Shown: positions 17,685 to 30,266, numbered from the stretch's first letter. The stretch: 64,000 bases of DNA from Mesorhizobium shangrilense (GCF_040537815.1 NZ_JBEWSZ010000001.1:3844001-3908000); one strand, 5' to 3'. Notes: a model not told the origin generated them from the letters alone. Program-made: numbers and translations.

Positions 17685-18677
17685 ATGCCGGATTATGACG
17701 TGCTTTGCATCGGCAATGCGATTGTCGACATCATCGCCCAGTGCGACGAGGCATTCCTCGAAACCAATGGCATCATCAAGGGCGCGATGAACCTCATCGA
17801 CACCCGACGCGCCGAACTGCTCTACAGCCGCATGGGTCCGGCGATCGAGGCCTCCGGCGGCAGCGCGGGCAACACGGCGGCGGGCGTCGCCAGTTTTGGT
17901 GGCCGCGCCGCCTTCTTCGGCAAGGTTTCCAGCGATCCGCTCGGCGAAATCTACGCGCACGACATCCACGCACAGGGCGTCGCCTTCGACACCAAGCCGC
18001 TCAATGGCGAGCCGCCGACGGCGCGCTCGATGATCTTCGTGACGCCGGACGGCGAGCGCTCGATGAACACCTATCTCGGAGCCTGCGTCGAGCTCGGACC
18101 GGAAGACGTCGAGGCCGACAAGGCGTCGGGCGCCAAGGTCACCTATTTCGAGGGCTATCTGTGGGATCCGCCGCGCGCCAAGGAAGCGATCCGGCAGACA
18201 GCCAAGCTTGCCCACGCCGCCGGCCGCGAAGTGTCGATGACACTGTCGGACTCATTCTGTGTCGACCGCTATCGCGACGAGTTCCTCGAGCTGATGCGCT
18301 CGGGTACCGTCGACATCGTCTTCGCCAACAGCCACGAGATCAAATCGCTGTACCAGACCTCGTCCTTCGAGGAAGCGCTGGCGCAGATCCGGAAGGATTG
18401 CAAGATCGCCGCCGTGACGCGCTCGGAAAAGGGCTCGGTGATCGTGCGCGGCGACGAGACCGTCACCATCAAGGCGACGGCGATAAGGGAACTGGTCGAC
18501 ACCACCGGCGCCGGCGACCTCTACGCCGCGGGCTTCCTGCATGGCTACACACAGGGCCGCGACCTGCAAGCCTGCGGCGACCTCGGCTCGCTGGCCGCCG
18601 GACTGGTGATCCAGCAGATTGGGCCAAGGCCAAGGCAAAATCTGCGCCACGAGGCCGAACGGGCGGGATTGCTGTAA
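17685..18677 (+). CDS. PfkB-family carbohydrate kinase, adenosine kinase-like
   Basis: A 330-aa ribokinase-fold kinase. The N-terminal GNAIVDI and GGSAGNTAAG (about 55-65) and the C-terminal PfkB signature DTTGAGD (272-278, catalytic Asp278) are all intact. Its sequence style, including MNLIDTRRAELLYSRMG, matches rhizobial proteins annotated as adenosine kinase (EC 2.7.1.20), which salvage adenosine to AMP. Another nucleoside or sugar is possible. The ATG at 17685 follows GGCGGAG (17672-17678); an in-frame TTG at 17670 is less likely. Confidence 0.88.
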   Translation: MPDYDVLCIGNAIVDIIAQCDEAFLETNGIIKGAMNLIDTRRAELLYSRMGPAIEASGGSAGNTAAGVASFGGRAAFFGKVSSDPLGEIYAHDIHAQGVAFDTKPLNGEPPTARSMIFVTPDGERSMNTYLGACVELGPEDVEADKASGAKVTYFEGYLWDPPRAKEAIRQTAKLAHAAGREVSMTLSDSFCVDRYRDEFLELMRSGTVDIVFANSHEIKSLYQTSSFEEALAQIRKDCKIAAVTRSEKGSVIVRGDETVTIKATAIRELVDTTGAGDLYAAGFLHGYTQGRDLQACGDLGSLAAGLVIQQIGPRPRQNLRHEAERAGLL

Positions 18678-19103
18678 GGCATCCCCTGCTCTTCCCGTTT
18701 GAGGTGAGACGCGCTCCGCCAGGTCAATGAGATACCAATCTCCGGCCTTTCGAGCTTCGAACGGTGAAGGCGCATCGCTGTCACGGTTCGTCGGCTTTTC
18801 TTCGTGTCTCGGCGAGCGATCAATTGGTTTCGGAACCATCGGTTCGCCGTCGTGTGTCTGTCACACATGGCACCTACACGCGACTGATGCTCGTGGCGCG
18901 TAGACTGACATGCGCGCCGCGAGCCGATGGCCCGGGGGTGTCCGGCCGTAGTGTCGTGGGGTGAATATGCGAAATATTGATCGCGCGTTTGTGCGCATCG
19001 GTAGCAATTGCGCTTGCCGATCATCTGGATAGGCATTCTTCCCCTATAGGCGTTCGGCCGTATCAGCACTCCTGCAACGCGTGGCGGCTTGCAAGGATAA
19101 TGC
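18678..19103. other. 426-base intergenic region, no gene recognised
   Basis: This is the longest gene-free gap in the window. No open frame here has a convincing start, composition or family match. The first 130 bases resemble decayed intergenic repeat sequence (TGAGGTGAGACG near 18701). The last 150 are more AT-rich and presumably hold the promoter of the antitoxin-like gene at 19104. A short GCGC-GTTTGT-GCGC hairpin lies near 18982-18995. Confidence 0.5.
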
Positions 19104-19814
19104 ATGACCAAATTTCAAAACAGTTCGGATGAAATCCGACACCATGAATTCGCAACCGTCGTAGCAAAGGAAGTCGAGCGCTTGCTGGCTCAGCGCAATG
19201 AGGCTGTTGACGCGCATATCCTGGCCACTGCCAGCAGGATCGCCGGCAGCGTCGCCGCGGCCGTGACGTCGCTTTCGCCCAGACATCAACGTGCCATCGA
19301 CGCCATCCAGGGCGACCTGGCCGGCCTGGCGTCGAAGTTCGTTCGAACGCTCGCCGTCGAAGCCACGCGCCGCAGCGAGGCGAAGATCGCCGGCATGGAG
19401 CAGGCCCCGACCGTGCCCCCGGTTCTTATCGAAGGGCCTGCCCAGCCGGCCCAGCGCGACGATTTCGAATCGATGCTTATCGAAGACTGGGCGGGCCGCG
19501 TCGCCGGATCGACCTACCTGGAAGAGAACCTGCACATTGCACGGTCGACCTTGCACCGTTGGCAAAAGCGCAATGATGTCGTTGCCCTGAGAACGGGCGG
19601 CCGCAAGCATGTGTTCCCGCTCGCGCAGTTCATCGATGGCAGGCCGATCGCGGGCATAAGCGACGTGCAGTCCGCCATCACAAACCCCAGGCTTGCCTGG
19701 TTCTGGCTGACACGCCAGTCGACGCATCTCGAGGGTCGTATTCCCCTCGATATGCTCAGACAGGATCTGGTCGAAGAGGTGGCCGCAGCCGCCCGTGCGT
19801 TTTCGGGGGGCTGA
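19104..19814 (+). CDS. HTH protein with Xre/MbcA/ParS antitoxin-like C-terminus
   Basis: A 236-aa protein. Residues about 1-110 are a charged helical region. About 135-170 form a putative helix-turn-helix (STYLEENLHIARSTLHRWQK followed by GGRKHVFPLAQF). The C-terminus has NPRLAWFWL (194-202), the hallmark of the Xre/MbcA/ParS toxin-binding domain, then a typical RIPLDMLRQD-x-EEV ending. Such domains usually neutralise RES-type toxins encoded next door, but no toxin gene is adjacent: the next gene is maeB on the other strand. It may be an orphan antitoxin or a transcription factor. Confidence 0.6.
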   Translation: MTKFQNSSDEIRHHEFATVVAKEVERLLAQRNEAVDAHILATASRIAGSVAAAVTSLSPRHQRAIDAIQGDLAGLASKFVRTLAVEATRRSEAKIAGMEQAPTVPPVLIEGPAQPAQRDDFESMLIEDWAGRVAGSTYLEENLHIARSTLHRWQKRNDVVALRTGGRKHVFPLAQFIDGRPIAGISDVQSAITNPRLAWFWLTRQSTHLEGRIPLDMLRQDLVEEVAAAARAFSGG

Positions 19815-19829
19815 GCTCAGTCGCCCCCC

Positions 19830-22109
<2,280 letters not shown>

Positions 22110-22322
22110 GATGCTTTTGATTTCCTCACCAATGCAGCACCTCCTTGAAGCGGGTGCCTTGTGTTGTTTTGAATTAAGACCACGCGCCGCCGCGTGTAAA
22201 CCGCCGGCGTTCGGGAATCGCGGTTCGTGATGATGATTGCCGACCCCGACCGTCCCAGTCGTCCCCTGTTTTTCGAAGCTCCGGCATTAAACCGCGCGTT
22301 CACATCTGCTAGCCTGCCGCAC

Positions 22323-25055
22323 ATGAACATGCACAACCCGAACGAGCCCGACGCCCCCGAGGCGATGACGCCTTCGCCGATCGCCACTGCCGCCGTCACG
22401 CCGATGATGGAGCAGTTCATCGAGATCAAGGCGGCGAACCCGGATTCGCTGCTGTTCTATCGCATGGGCGATTTCTACGAATTGTTCTTCGACGACGCCG
22501 AGAAGGCGAGCCGGGCGCTGGGCATTGTGCTGACCAAGCGTGGCAAGCACCAGGGACACGACATCCCGATGTGCGGCGTGCCGGTGCATGCCGCCGACGA
22601 CTATCTGCAGAAGCTGATCGGTCAGGGTTTCCGCGTGGCCGTGTGCGAACAGATCGAGGATCCGGCCGAGGCCAAGAAGCGCGGCTCAAAATCGGTGGTG
22701 CGCCGCGATGTCGTGCGGCTGGTGACGCCGGGCACCATCACCGAGGACAAATTGCTGGCGCCGTCGGAATCGAGTTTCCTGATGGCGCTGGGAAGGGTGA
22801 AGGGCGGCGCGGAGCACAGCTTCGCGATTGCCTGGATCGAGATATCGACCGGCACCTTCCGCGTCGCCGAGACCACCGCCGACCGGCTGCTGGCCGATGT
22901 CTTCCGCGTCGATCCACGCGAACTGATCGTCGCCGAACCGGTGTTTTATGATCCTGAGCTGAAGCCTATCTTCGACGTGCTCGGCCGTGTCGCCAGCCCG
23001 CAGCCGCCTTCGCTGTTCGATTCGGCCTCGGCGACGGGGCGCATCGCCCGCTTCTTCGAGGTGGCGACGCCGGACAGTTTTGGCGCGTTTTCCCGCGCCG
23101 AACTGTCGGCGATCTCGGGTGCCATCGCCTATGTCGAGAAGACACAGAAGGCCGAACGCCCGCCACTGTCGCGGCCCGAGCGTGAGGAGCAGGGATCGAC
23201 CCTGTTCATCGATCCGGCGACGCGCGCCAATCTGGAATTGCTGCGCACTTTGTCGGGCAGCCGCGAAGGGTCGCTGTTCAAGGCGATCGACCGCACGGTG
23301 ACCGGCGGCGGCGCACGCCTTTTGGCGGACCGGCTGATGGCGCCGCTGACCGACCCGGCGGCGATCACGGCGCGGCTCGATTCGGTGTCGTTCTTCCGAT
23401 CCGAGACCCGTCTATGCCAGGTGGTTCGGGCGAGCCTGAAGAGCGTCGCCGACATGCCGCGTGCTCTGTCCCGGCTGGCGCTCAACCGTGGCGGCCCGCG
23501 CGATCTTGGCGCGTTGCGCGCCGGGTTCGAGGCGGCCGAGGCGATCGCCGGAATTTTCGCAGCAACCGCCTTGCCCGGGGAATTGGCGGCGGCGCTTGAA
23601 GCGATCAAGGCGCTGCCGCGCCCGCTGTCGGCGCATCTCACGCAAGCGCTCGGCGAAGAGTTGCCCTTGCTCAAGCGCGACGGCGGCTTCATCCGTGGCG
23701 GCTATCATGGCGAACTCGACGAGATGCGGGCGCTGCGCGACGAGTCGCGAAAAGTGATCGCCGGGCTGGAACGCTCGCTGATCGACGAGACCGGCATTCG
23801 CTCGCTGAAAATCCGGCACAACAATGTGCTCGGCTACTACATCGAGGTGACGGCCAACCATCACGCGATCATGACCGGCAGCGACGGCGCGAAGGCCCGC
23901 TTCATCCATCGGCAGACCATGGCCAACGCCATGCGTTTCACGACCACGGAACTGGCGGAGCTGGAAACAAAGATCGCCAACGCCGCCGACCGCGCGCTGA
24001 GCATCGAACTTGCGGCCTTCGACACGCTGACAGCGGAGGCCGTCGGCGAAGCGCAGAAGATCCGCGCCGGGGCCGAGGCGCTGTCCGTGCTCGATGTCTC
24101 TGCGGCACTTGCCCTGCTCAGCGAAAGTGAAGCCTGGTGCCGGCCGATCGTCGATGGCGGACTCGCCTTCGAGATTTCGGGGGGACGCCATCCGGTGGTC
24201 GAACAGGCGCTGCGGCGCTCGGGCGAAGGCCCGTTCGTCGCCAATGACTGCGACCTGTCGCCGGAGGGTGGCGCCAAGAACGGCGCCATCTGGCTGCTGA
24301 CCGGCCCCAACATGGGCGGTAAGTCGACGTTTCTGCGGCAGAATGCGCTGATTGCGATCCTTGCCCAGACCGGCTCGTTCGTGCCGGCGTCATCAGCCCA
24401 TATCGGCGTCGTCGACCGGCTGTTCTCACGCGTCGGCGCATCCGACGATCTGGCGCGCGGGCGCTCGACCTTCATGGTCGAGATGGTCGAGACCGCGGCT
24501 ATCCTCAACCAGGCCGGCGAACGAGCCCTGGTGATCCTCGACGAGATCGGCCGTGGCACAGCGACCTTCGACGGCCTGTCGATCGCCTGGGCGGCAGTGG
24601 AATATCTGCACGAAAAGAACCGCTGCCGGGCGATCTTCGCCACCCATTTCCACGAAATGACGTCGCTGGCGGGAAAACTGCCGCGACTGCACAACGTCAC
24701 CATGCGGGTGAAGGAATGGGAGGGCGACGTCGTCTTCCTGCATGAGGTCGGCAAGGGCGCCGCCGACCGGTCCTACGGCGTGCAGGTGGCGCGACTGGCG
24801 GGCCTGCCGGAAGCGGTGGTCGGCCGGGCCAAGGAAGTGCTGCACCAACTGGAGGAAGGCGAGGTTTCCGGCAAGGCCAACCGGCTTGTCGACGACCTGC
24901 CGCTGTTTTCCGTGGCGCTGAAGCGGGAAGCGCCAAAGCCGGTCAAGAACGATGCCCTGGGCGCGGCACTCGGCGAGATCAACCCCGATGAGATGACGCC
25001 CCGCGAGGCGCTGGACGCACTGTATCGGCTGAAGGGGCTGGCGAGCAAACCGTAG
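22323..25055 (+). CDS. mutS: DNA mismatch repair protein MutS
   Basis: A 910-aa mismatch-recognition ATPase. The N-terminal mismatch-binding domain shows the F-x-E contact as MGDFYELF (about 44-51 from this start). The ATPase has Walker [10 protein letters not shown] near 660-668, then Walker [12 protein letters not shown] and ATHFHEM. I chose the ATG at 22323; an in-frame GTG at 22227 would add 32 residues of poor character, and a downstream ATG at 22365 is also possible. MutS binds mispairs and recruits MutL to start repair. Confidence 0.97.
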   Translation: MNMHNPNEPDAPEAMTPSPIATAAVTPMMEQFIEIKAANPDSLLFYRMGDFYELFFDDAEKASRALGIVLTKRGKHQGHDIPMCGVPVHAADDYLQKLIGQGFRVAVCEQIEDPAEAKKRGSKSVVRRDVVRLVTPGTITEDKLLAPSESSFLMALGRVKGGAEHSFAIAWIEISTGTFRVAETTADRLLADVFRVDPRELIVAEPVFYDPELKPIFDVLGRVASPQPPSLFDSASATGRIARFFEVATPDSFGAFSRAELSAISGAIAYVEKTQKAERPPLSRPEREEQGSTLFIDPATRANLELLRTLSGSREGSLFKAIDRTVTGGGARLLADRLMAPLTDPAAITARLDSVSFFRSETRLCQVVRASLKSVADMPRALSRLALNRGGPRDLGALRAGFEAAEAIAGIFAATALPGELAAALEAIKALPRPLSAHLTQALGEELPLLKRDGGFIRGGYHGELDEMRALRDESRKVIAGLERSLIDETGIRSLKIRHNNVLGYYIEVTANHHAIMTGSDGAKARFIHRQTMANAMRFTTTELAELETKIANAADRALSIELAAFDTLTAEAVGEAQKIRAGAEALSVLDVSAALALLSESEAWCRPIVDGGLAFEISGGRHPVVEQALRRSGEGPFVANDCDLSPEGGAKNGAIWLLTGPNMGGKSTFLRQNALIAILAQTGSFVPASSAHIGVVDRLFSRVGASDDLARGRSTFMVEMVETAAILNQAGERALVILDEIGRGTATFDGLSIAWAAVEYLHEKNRCRAIFATHFHEMTSLAGKLPRLHNVTMRVKEWEGDVVFLHEVGKGAADRSYGVQVARLAGLPEAVVGRAKEVLHQLEEGEVSGKANRLVDDLPLFSVALKREAPKPVKNDALGAALGEINPDEMTPREALDALYRLKGLASKP

Positions 25056-25087
25056 CGACGCTCTGCCAGGGTCTGCGGCAATCGGCC

Positions 25088-25116
25088 TTGACGTCATTGT
25101 ACTGATCGGTACAATG
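25088..25116 (+). promoter_or_regulatory. promoter with overlapping TetR-type operator
   Basis: A -35 TTGACG (25088-25093) and a -10 TACAAT (25110-25115) are separated by 16 bases. Across the spacer and the -10 lies a perfect inverted repeat: CATTGTAC (25095-25102) and GTACAATG (25109-25116) separated by 6 bases. A repressor bound there would block RNA polymerase. The operon behind this promoter ends with a TetR-family gene, so autoregulation by that protein is the simplest reading. Confidence 0.75.
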
Positions 25117-25155
25117 CCTCCCATCTGGCCGTGTCGCGGCCTTTGGGAGAACGCC

Positions 25156-25620
25156 ATGAGCCGTCCGCCGCTGCCGCCCTTCACGCTAGAGACTGCCGCG
25201 CAGAAGGCGCGCATGGCCGAGGACGCCTGGAACAGCCGCGATCCGGAACGCGTTTCGCTCGCCTATACCGAGGACAGCGTGTGGCGCAATCGCTCGGAGT
25301 TCATCACTGGCCGGCCCGAAATTGTCCGGTTTCTGGCGCGCAAATGGGCGCGCGAGCTCGACTACCGACTGATCAAGGAGGTTTGGGCCTGGCACGACAA
25401 CCGCATCGCGGTGCGCTTTGCCTATGAGTGGCGCGATGACAGCGGCCACTGGTTCCGCTCCTACGGCAACGAGAACTGGGAATTCGACGCCGCCGGCCTG
25501 ATGCGCCGGCGGCTGGCTAGCATCAACGACCTGCCGATCAACGAGGGCGAGCGCAAATATCATTGGCCGCTCGGCCGCCGGCCCGACGATCATCCCGGCC
25601 TTTCCGAACTCGGATTGTAG
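25156..25620 (+). CDS. DUF1348 / NTF2-like (SnoaL fold) protein
   Basis: A 154-aa protein of the DUF1348 branch of the NTF2-like fold: an N-terminal helix block ([26 protein letters not shown]), a central W/R-rich beta region ([24 protein letters not shown]) and a conserved end [13 protein letters not shown]. The fold makes small barrel pockets; the specific function is unknown. GGGAGA precedes the ATG at 25156. It is the first gene after the operator and is followed 8 bases later by the TetR regulator. Confidence 0.85.
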   Translation: MSRPPLPPFTLETAAQKARMAEDAWNSRDPERVSLAYTEDSVWRNRSEFITGRPEIVRFLARKWARELDYRLIKEVWAWHDNRIAVRFAYEWRDDSGHWFRSYGNENWEFDAAGLMRRRLASINDLPINEGERKYHWPLGRRPDDHPGLSELGL

Positions 25621-25627
25621 GAGCCAC

Positions 25628-26188
25628 GTGCGCAGGATCGCGCCCGACCGCGACAGCCTCGTGGCTGTTGTGGCCGAAGTCTTCCGCAAGCATGGCTATG
25701 AAGGCGCCAGCCTGTCGCTGATCGGCGAGGCGACGGGTCTGGGCAAGGGAAGCCTCTATCATTTCTTCCCCGGCGGGAAGGAGGAGATGGCGGCTGACGT
25801 CATCTCCCATATCGACGGCTGGTTCGAAGCGAACGTCTTTATGCCCTTGCAGGACAAGCACGACCCTCGGGCAGGCATCGAGCGGATGCTTGAAGCGACC
25901 GACAGCTATTTCCAGTCCGGGCGCCGTGTGTGCCTGATCGGCGCCTTCGCGCTGGACGACGCCCGCAATCATTTCGCCAGGCAGATCGGAAGCTATTTCG
26001 GCCGTTGGGTCATGCATCTGACCGAGGCGTTGAAACGGGCCGGGCACAGCCAGCCAGAAGCGATCGCACTTGCCGAAGAGACGGTTGCCGTCATCCAGGG
26101 TGCACTCACCCTTGCCCGTGCCTTCGACGACACGGCGGTCTTTTCGCGCGCGCTGCAACGAGCCAGGGCGAAGCTGGACGCCGGCTAG
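25628..26188 (+). CDS. TetR/AcrR family transcriptional regulator
   Basis: A 186-aa repressor-type protein. The N-terminal HTH (about 10-50, [20 protein letters not shown] then [17 protein letters not shown]) is typical of TetR, followed by a helical ligand domain. The GTG at 25628 has AGGAG overlapping the previous stop (25619-25623). It is the second gene of the operon headed by the palindromic operator at 25095-25116, which it probably binds. The TAG stop shares the four bases CTAG with the stop of the convergent aldo/keto reductase. Confidence 0.9.
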   Translation: MRRIAPDRDSLVAVVAEVFRKHGYEGASLSLIGEATGLGKGSLYHFFPGGKEEMAADVISHIDGWFEANVFMPLQDKHDPRAGIERMLEATDSYFQSGRRVCLIGAFALDDARNHFARQIGSYFGRWVMHLTEALKRAGHSQPEAIALAEETVAVIQGALTLARAFDDTAVFSRALQRARAKLDAG

Positions 26189-27078
26189 ATCATCTCCAGG
26201 CCGCGCTTGCGCGTCGGCGGCGGGAAGGCGCGATCAAGCTCGGCGATATCCTCGCTAGTAAGCTCTATGTCGAGCGCGGTGACATTCTGGCGAACGTGTT
26301 CCTGACTGCTGGCCTTGGGAATGGCGATGACGCCGTCCCCGCGCATCACCCAGGCGAGCGCGACCTGCGCCGGGGTCACATTATGGCGGCTGGCGATGGC
26401 CTGCAGCTTGGCGCTGCGCGCCAATGCGCCCTGCTCGACCGGCGAATAGGCCATCAGCGGGATGCCGCGCTGCCGGCCCCAGGGCATGAGGTCGAATTCG
26501 GGACCGCGCCGGGACAGATTGTAGAGCACCTGGTTGGTCTGCACATTGCCGCCGGCCGGCAGGCGGGCCAGTTCCTCCATGTCGTCGGTGTCGAAATTGC
26601 TGACACCCCAGTGACGGATCTTTCCGGCCTTGCGCAACGCCTCCAGGGCCTCGACCGTTTCGGCCAGCGGGACGCCGCCACGCCAGTGCAGCAGATAGAG
26701 ATCGATGCGGTCGGTGCGCATGCGCTTCAAGCTTTTCTCGCATGCCAGCGGCACGCCCGAGCGCGATGCGTTGGATGGCAACACCTTGGACACGAGGAAG
26801 ACTTCGTCGCGACGCCCGGCAATGGCCTCAGCCACCACCTCCTCGGCGCCGCCGCTCGCATACATTTCGGCGGTGTCGATCAGCGTGATGCCAAGGTCGA
26901 GGCCGAGCTTAAGGGCATTGACCTCGTCGGGACGGTGTCGGGCATCCTCGCCCATCTTCCAGGTCCCCTGGCCGAGTACCTGAACGGCTTCACCGGAGGG
27001 CAGCGTGGTTGTTCTTATCACAGATGGACATGGGGGCTCCCGGCGTGGCGCGATCGATGCTGAAGGCATCATAGACAT
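26185..27078 (-). CDS. aldo/keto reductase
   Basis: A 297-aa NADPH-dependent aldo/keto reductase, a TIM barrel reducing aldehydes or ketones. The catalytic tetrad is visible: Asp and Tyr in DTAEMY, Lys in VSKVLP, His in LLHW. The C-terminal NADPH-binding [13 protein letters not shown] is intact. The start is uncertain: ATG at 27078 or 27072, or an internal GTG just before IRTTTLPSG. It converges with the TetR regulator, and a reductase next to a TetR gene hints at response to a reactive carbonyl, though that is inference. Confidence 0.88.
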   Translation of the reverse strand: MSMMPSASIAPRREPPCPSVIRTTTLPSGEAVQVLGQGTWKMGEDARHRPDEVNALKLGLDLGITLIDTAEMYASGGAEEVVAEAIAGRRDEVFLVSKVLPSNASRSGVPLACEKSLKRMRTDRIDLYLLHWRGGVPLAETVEALEALRKAGKIRHWGVSNFDTDDMEELARLPAGGNVQTNQVLYNLSRRGPEFDLMPWGRQRGIPLMAYSPVEQGALARSAKLQAIASRHNVTPAQVALAWVMRGDGVIAIPKASSQEHVRQNVTALDIELTSEDIAELDRAFPPPTRKRGLEMI

Positions 27079-27132
27079 CGGCGGAAATCCGGAAAGCGTC
27101 TTCCCGGATTTCTGCCGCGCGCAGCAGCCGCG

Positions 27133-27525
27133 CTACTTCACCGGATGGGCGGCGAGCCAATCCTGCATCTGCTTGATCTCGGCTTCCTGCGCGGCGATGA
27201 CCGCTTCGGCCAGTTTGCGAATTTCCGGATCCTTGCCGTTGGCAAGCTCGACCTTGGCCATGTCGACCGCGGCCTGGTGGTGCGGGATCATGCCGCGGAC
27301 GAAATCGACGTCGGCGTTGCCCGAATATTCCACCGCCATCATGTCGGTGTGCATCTTGTCCATGGCCGCCTTGTAGCCGTCGGTCGAAGGGCTTGCCGCG
27401 CTCATGGCCATCGCGCTCATGTCGTGTTTCATCTCCTCGGATTGAGCAGGGACGCTTTCGAGGAAGACGGCAAGCAGCATTCCCGCCGCCATCAGCAACA
27501 GCACGAGTTTTTTAGCGAAGGTCAT
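27133..27525 (-). CDS. DUF305 exported protein, copper-associated
   Basis: A 130-aa protein with an N-terminal signal or anchor helix (KKLVLLLMAAGMLLAVFLES) and a ferritin-like four-helix DUF305 domain. The family core GMIPHHQAAVDMAK and several Met/His-rich segments (EEMKHDMSAMAMS, MDKMHTDMM) suggest copper binding in the periplasm. It lies 44 bases downstream of the copper ATPase on the same strand, as DUF305 genes often do, so it is probably co-transcribed and induced with it. Confidence 0.85.
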   Translation of the reverse strand: MTFAKKLVLLLMAAGMLLAVFLESVPAQSEEMKHDMSAMAMSAASPSTDGYKAAMDKMHTDMMAVEYSGNADVDFVRGMIPHHQAAVDMAKVELANGKDPEIRKLAEAVIAAQEAEIKQMQDWLAAHPVK

Positions 27526-27569
27526 TCATGGTCTCCTGTTGATTGGGATTTCGTATTTGGGGGTTGGGA

Positions 27570-30080
27570 TTACAATTTCAACGTCCGCAACCGCAAAGCG
27601 TTGGCGATGACCGAAACCGAGGAGAGACTCATCGCCGCAGCCGCCAGCATTGGCGACAAAAGCGTGCCGGTAAGCGGATAGAGCACACCGGCGGCGACGG
27701 GCACGCCAAGCACGTTGTAGAGGAAGGCGAAGAACAGGTTCTGGCGAATGTTGCCGATCGTCGCCTGGGCGAGCGTGCGAGCCCGGACGATGCCGTTGAG
27801 ATCGCCCTTGACCAGCGTGATGCCCGCGCTCTCCACTGCGACATCAGCGCCGGTGCCCATGGCGATGCCGACATCGGCGGCGGCAAGTGCGGGCGCATCG
27901 TTGACGCCGTCGCCGGCCATGGCGACGCCGGCACCCCTGGCGCGCAGCTCCTCGACGAGGGCCGCCTTCTGTTCCGGCATCAACCCAGCGCGCACTTCAT
28001 CGATGCCGAGCCGCTTGGCGATGGCCTTCGCCGTGCGCTCGTTGTCGCCGGTCGCCATGATGATCCTGAGGCCACGCTCATGCAGTGCCTTGATCGCTTC
28101 GACCGTGGTTGCCTTGATGGGATCGGCAACGGCAACGATGCCGGCCAGCTTCTTGTCGACAGCGACGAACATCGCCGTCTTGCCGTCGGCCTGAAGCGCG
28201 CCTGCCCGCTCGGCGAGCACTGCGATATCGATGCCGAGATCGGCCATCATGGCAGCATTGCCAAGCGCGACATTCTTTCCCGACACCGTGCCGGAAACAC
28301 CCTTGCCGGTTGTCGCCTCGAAATCGCTGGCATCGGCGATACTGGCGCCGCGTTCGCGGGCACCGTCGACGATGGCTTCGGCCAGTGGATGCTCTGACCC
28401 TTTTTCCAGGCTAGCGGCGAGCGCCAGAAGAACATTTTCCGCCATGCCTTCGACAGAAACGACATCCGTCAGCCGCGGGCGGCCTTCGGTCAGCGTGCCG
28501 GTCTTGTCGACGATCAGCGTGTCGACCGAGGCAAACCGCTCGAGCGCGGCCGCCTCCTTGATCAGCACGCCGGCATGCGCGCCGCGCCCGGTCGCCGTCA
28601 TGATCGACATCGGCGTCGCCAGCCCGAGCGCGCATGGGCAGGCGATGATCAGCACCGAAACCGCCGAGACGATGGCGAAGATCAGGCTGGGCGCGGGGCC
28701 GAACATCGCCCAGGCTGCAAATGCAGCGAGCGCGATCAGCACGACAGCGGGGACGAAGTAGAAAGACACGCGGTCGGCCAGCCCCTGGATCGGCGCGCGC
28801 GAACGCTGCGCCTTGGCGACGAGCTCGACGATGCGCGCCAGCGTGGTCTCGGCGCCGATCTTCTCGGCACGCATGATCAGCGAACCGTTCTTGTTGAGCG
28901 TGCCGCCGGTAAGGGCGTCGCCTTGTGTCTTTTCGACCGGCAGCGGCTCGCCGGTGATCATCGATTCGTCGATCGAAGAGCGGCCCTCCAGCACGCTGCC
29001 ATCGACGGGCACCGCGTCGCCGGGGCGGATCCTCAGCCGGTCGCCGGCCTTGACCGCGTCGAGCGGAACATCCTTTTCGGAACCGTCCTCGCCGATCAGC
29101 CGCGCTGTCTTGGGCGCGAGGTCGAGCAGCGCACGGATGGCCGAGCCGGTCTTCTCACGGGCACGAAGTTCCAGCACCTGGCCGAGGAACACCAGCGCGA
29201 CGATGACAGCCGCCGCCTCGAAATAGACCGGCACCTTGCCGCCATGGCCGCGGAACTGATGCGGAAAGATGTCCGGAAACAGGGTAGCGACGACGCTGTA
29301 GAGATAGGCCGTACCGACGCCGAGTGAAATCAGCGTCCACATGTTGGGGCTGCGGTTGAGGACGGACTCCCAGCCGCGATGGAAGAAGGGAATTGCCGCC
29401 CACAGCACCACTGGGCTCGCCAGCGCCAATTCCACCCACACCAGCACGCGCTCATCAATGAGGTTTGCAAAGGACGGGCCGAGCATCGGCCCCATCGCAA
29501 CGACCAGCAATGGCACGGACAGAACCGCGCTGACCCAGAACCGCCGGGTAAAATCGACCAATTCGGGATTAGGACCCTCATCGCCGGTGGGCACGCCCAT
29601 CGGCTCCAGCGCCATGCCGCATTTCGGGCAGGATCCCGGCTTGTCGCGGATCACTTCCGGATGCATCGGACAGGTGTATTGCGTGCCCTTGGGCATCGGC
29701 TGGGGCGCGGGCCTGCCGCCCAGGTATTTCAGCGGCTCCGCCTCGAATTTCGCCATGCAGCCGGCCGAGCAGAAATAGAAGCTGTGGCCTTCATGGTTCA
29801 GAAAATGCTTGGCGGCGGCACGGTCGACGCTCATGCCACAGACAGGATCGGTGGCCGTCAGGTATTTTTCCGGCTCCGCCACGAATTTCGAATGGCAGCG
29901 CTCGCTGCAGAAATGGAAGACATGGCCGCCATGTTCGGCGGTCGGCTTGCCCGACGCTGGATCGACCGTCATGCCACAGACCGGATCGCGCAAGACGGCA
30001 TCGCCAGCGGGCGGAGCCGCCTTCGCGGAACAGCAGCTGCCATGCGCGTGCGTGTGATGATCATGATCGGAATGCGTCAT
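27570..30080 (-). CDS. copA: copper-exporting P1B-type ATPase with YHS domains
   Basis: An 836-aa heavy-metal P-type ATPase that pumps Cu(I) out of the cytoplasm. The N-terminus is His-rich (1-20), followed by two YHS repeats (about 30-72 and 76-118, each with DPVCGM and a CSxxC or CSAGC pair) and a CPMHPEV...CPKCGM metal-binding domain (about 129-152) in place of the usual CxxC HMA domain. The core has the transport motif CPC (about 480), DKTGT (about 523) and GDGVND (about 720). A CueR/HmrR-type promoter lies upstream. The rhizobial name for such a pump is actP. Confidence 0.94.
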   Translation of the reverse strand: MTHSDHDHHTHAHGSCCSAKAAPPAGDAVLRDPVCGMTVDPASGKPTAEHGGHVFHFCSERCHSKFVAEPEKYLTATDPVCGMSVDRAAAKHFLNHEGHSFYFCSAGCMAKFEAEPLKYLGGRPAPQPMPKGTQYTCPMHPEVIRDKPGSCPKCGMALEPMGVPTGDEGPNPELVDFTRRFWVSAVLSVPLLVVAMGPMLGPSFANLIDERVLVWVELALASPVVLWAAIPFFHRGWESVLNRSPNMWTLISLGVGTAYLYSVVATLFPDIFPHQFRGHGGKVPVYFEAAAVIVALVFLGQVLELRAREKTGSAIRALLDLAPKTARLIGEDGSEKDVPLDAVKAGDRLRIRPGDAVPVDGSVLEGRSSIDESMITGEPLPVEKTQGDALTGGTLNKNGSLIMRAEKIGAETTLARIVELVAKAQRSRAPIQGLADRVSFYFVPAVVLIALAAFAAWAMFGPAPSLIFAIVSAVSVLIIACPCALGLATPMSIMTATGRGAHAGVLIKEAAALERFASVDTLIVDKTGTLTEGRPRLTDVVSVEGMAENVLLALAASLEKGSEHPLAEAIVDGARERGASIADASDFEATTGKGVSGTVSGKNVALGNAAMMADLGIDIAVLAERAGALQADGKTAMFVAVDKKLAGIVAVADPIKATTVEAIKALHERGLRIIMATGDNERTAKAIAKRLGIDEVRAGLMPEQKAALVEELRARGAGVAMAGDGVNDAPALAAADVGIAMGTGADVAVESAGITLVKGDLNGIVRARTLAQATIGNIRQNLFFAFLYNVLGVPVAAGVLYPLTGTLLSPMLAAAAMSLSSVSVIANALRLRTLKL

Positions 30081-30113
30081 CGGAAAATGCCTTTATGTCT
30101 CAATCTCGATCCG

Positions 30114-30144
30114 AAGGTAGTGCTTCCAGCAACTGGAAGGTCAA
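30114..30144 (-). promoter_or_regulatory. CueR/HmrR-type copper promoter of copA
   Basis: On the minus strand a -35 TTGACC (30144-30139) and a -10 TACCTT (30119-30114) are 19 bases apart, too far for ordinary sigma-70 use but standard for MerR-family activators. The spacer holds the dyad CTTCCAG-n3-CTGGAAG (30123-30139), the typical copper-regulator operator. This places copA and the DUF305 gene under a CueR/HmrR-like activator. Confidence 0.8.
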
Positions 30145-30266
30145 GGGCTGATTTCTCGCCTTTTTTGCATCCTGGCGAGCGACAACGAGTTCGAGCAGAA
30201 GAACCACGCGCAATCGCAACGCTGTGCTCTTGACGCCGTCGCCCAAGGCTGCATCGATCCGAGCTG

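Noticed and set aside
18764..18964. Possible 66-aa protein in the 426-base gap
   Set aside because: No ribosome site, Arg/Ser-rich composition of a random high-GC frame, no family resemblance.
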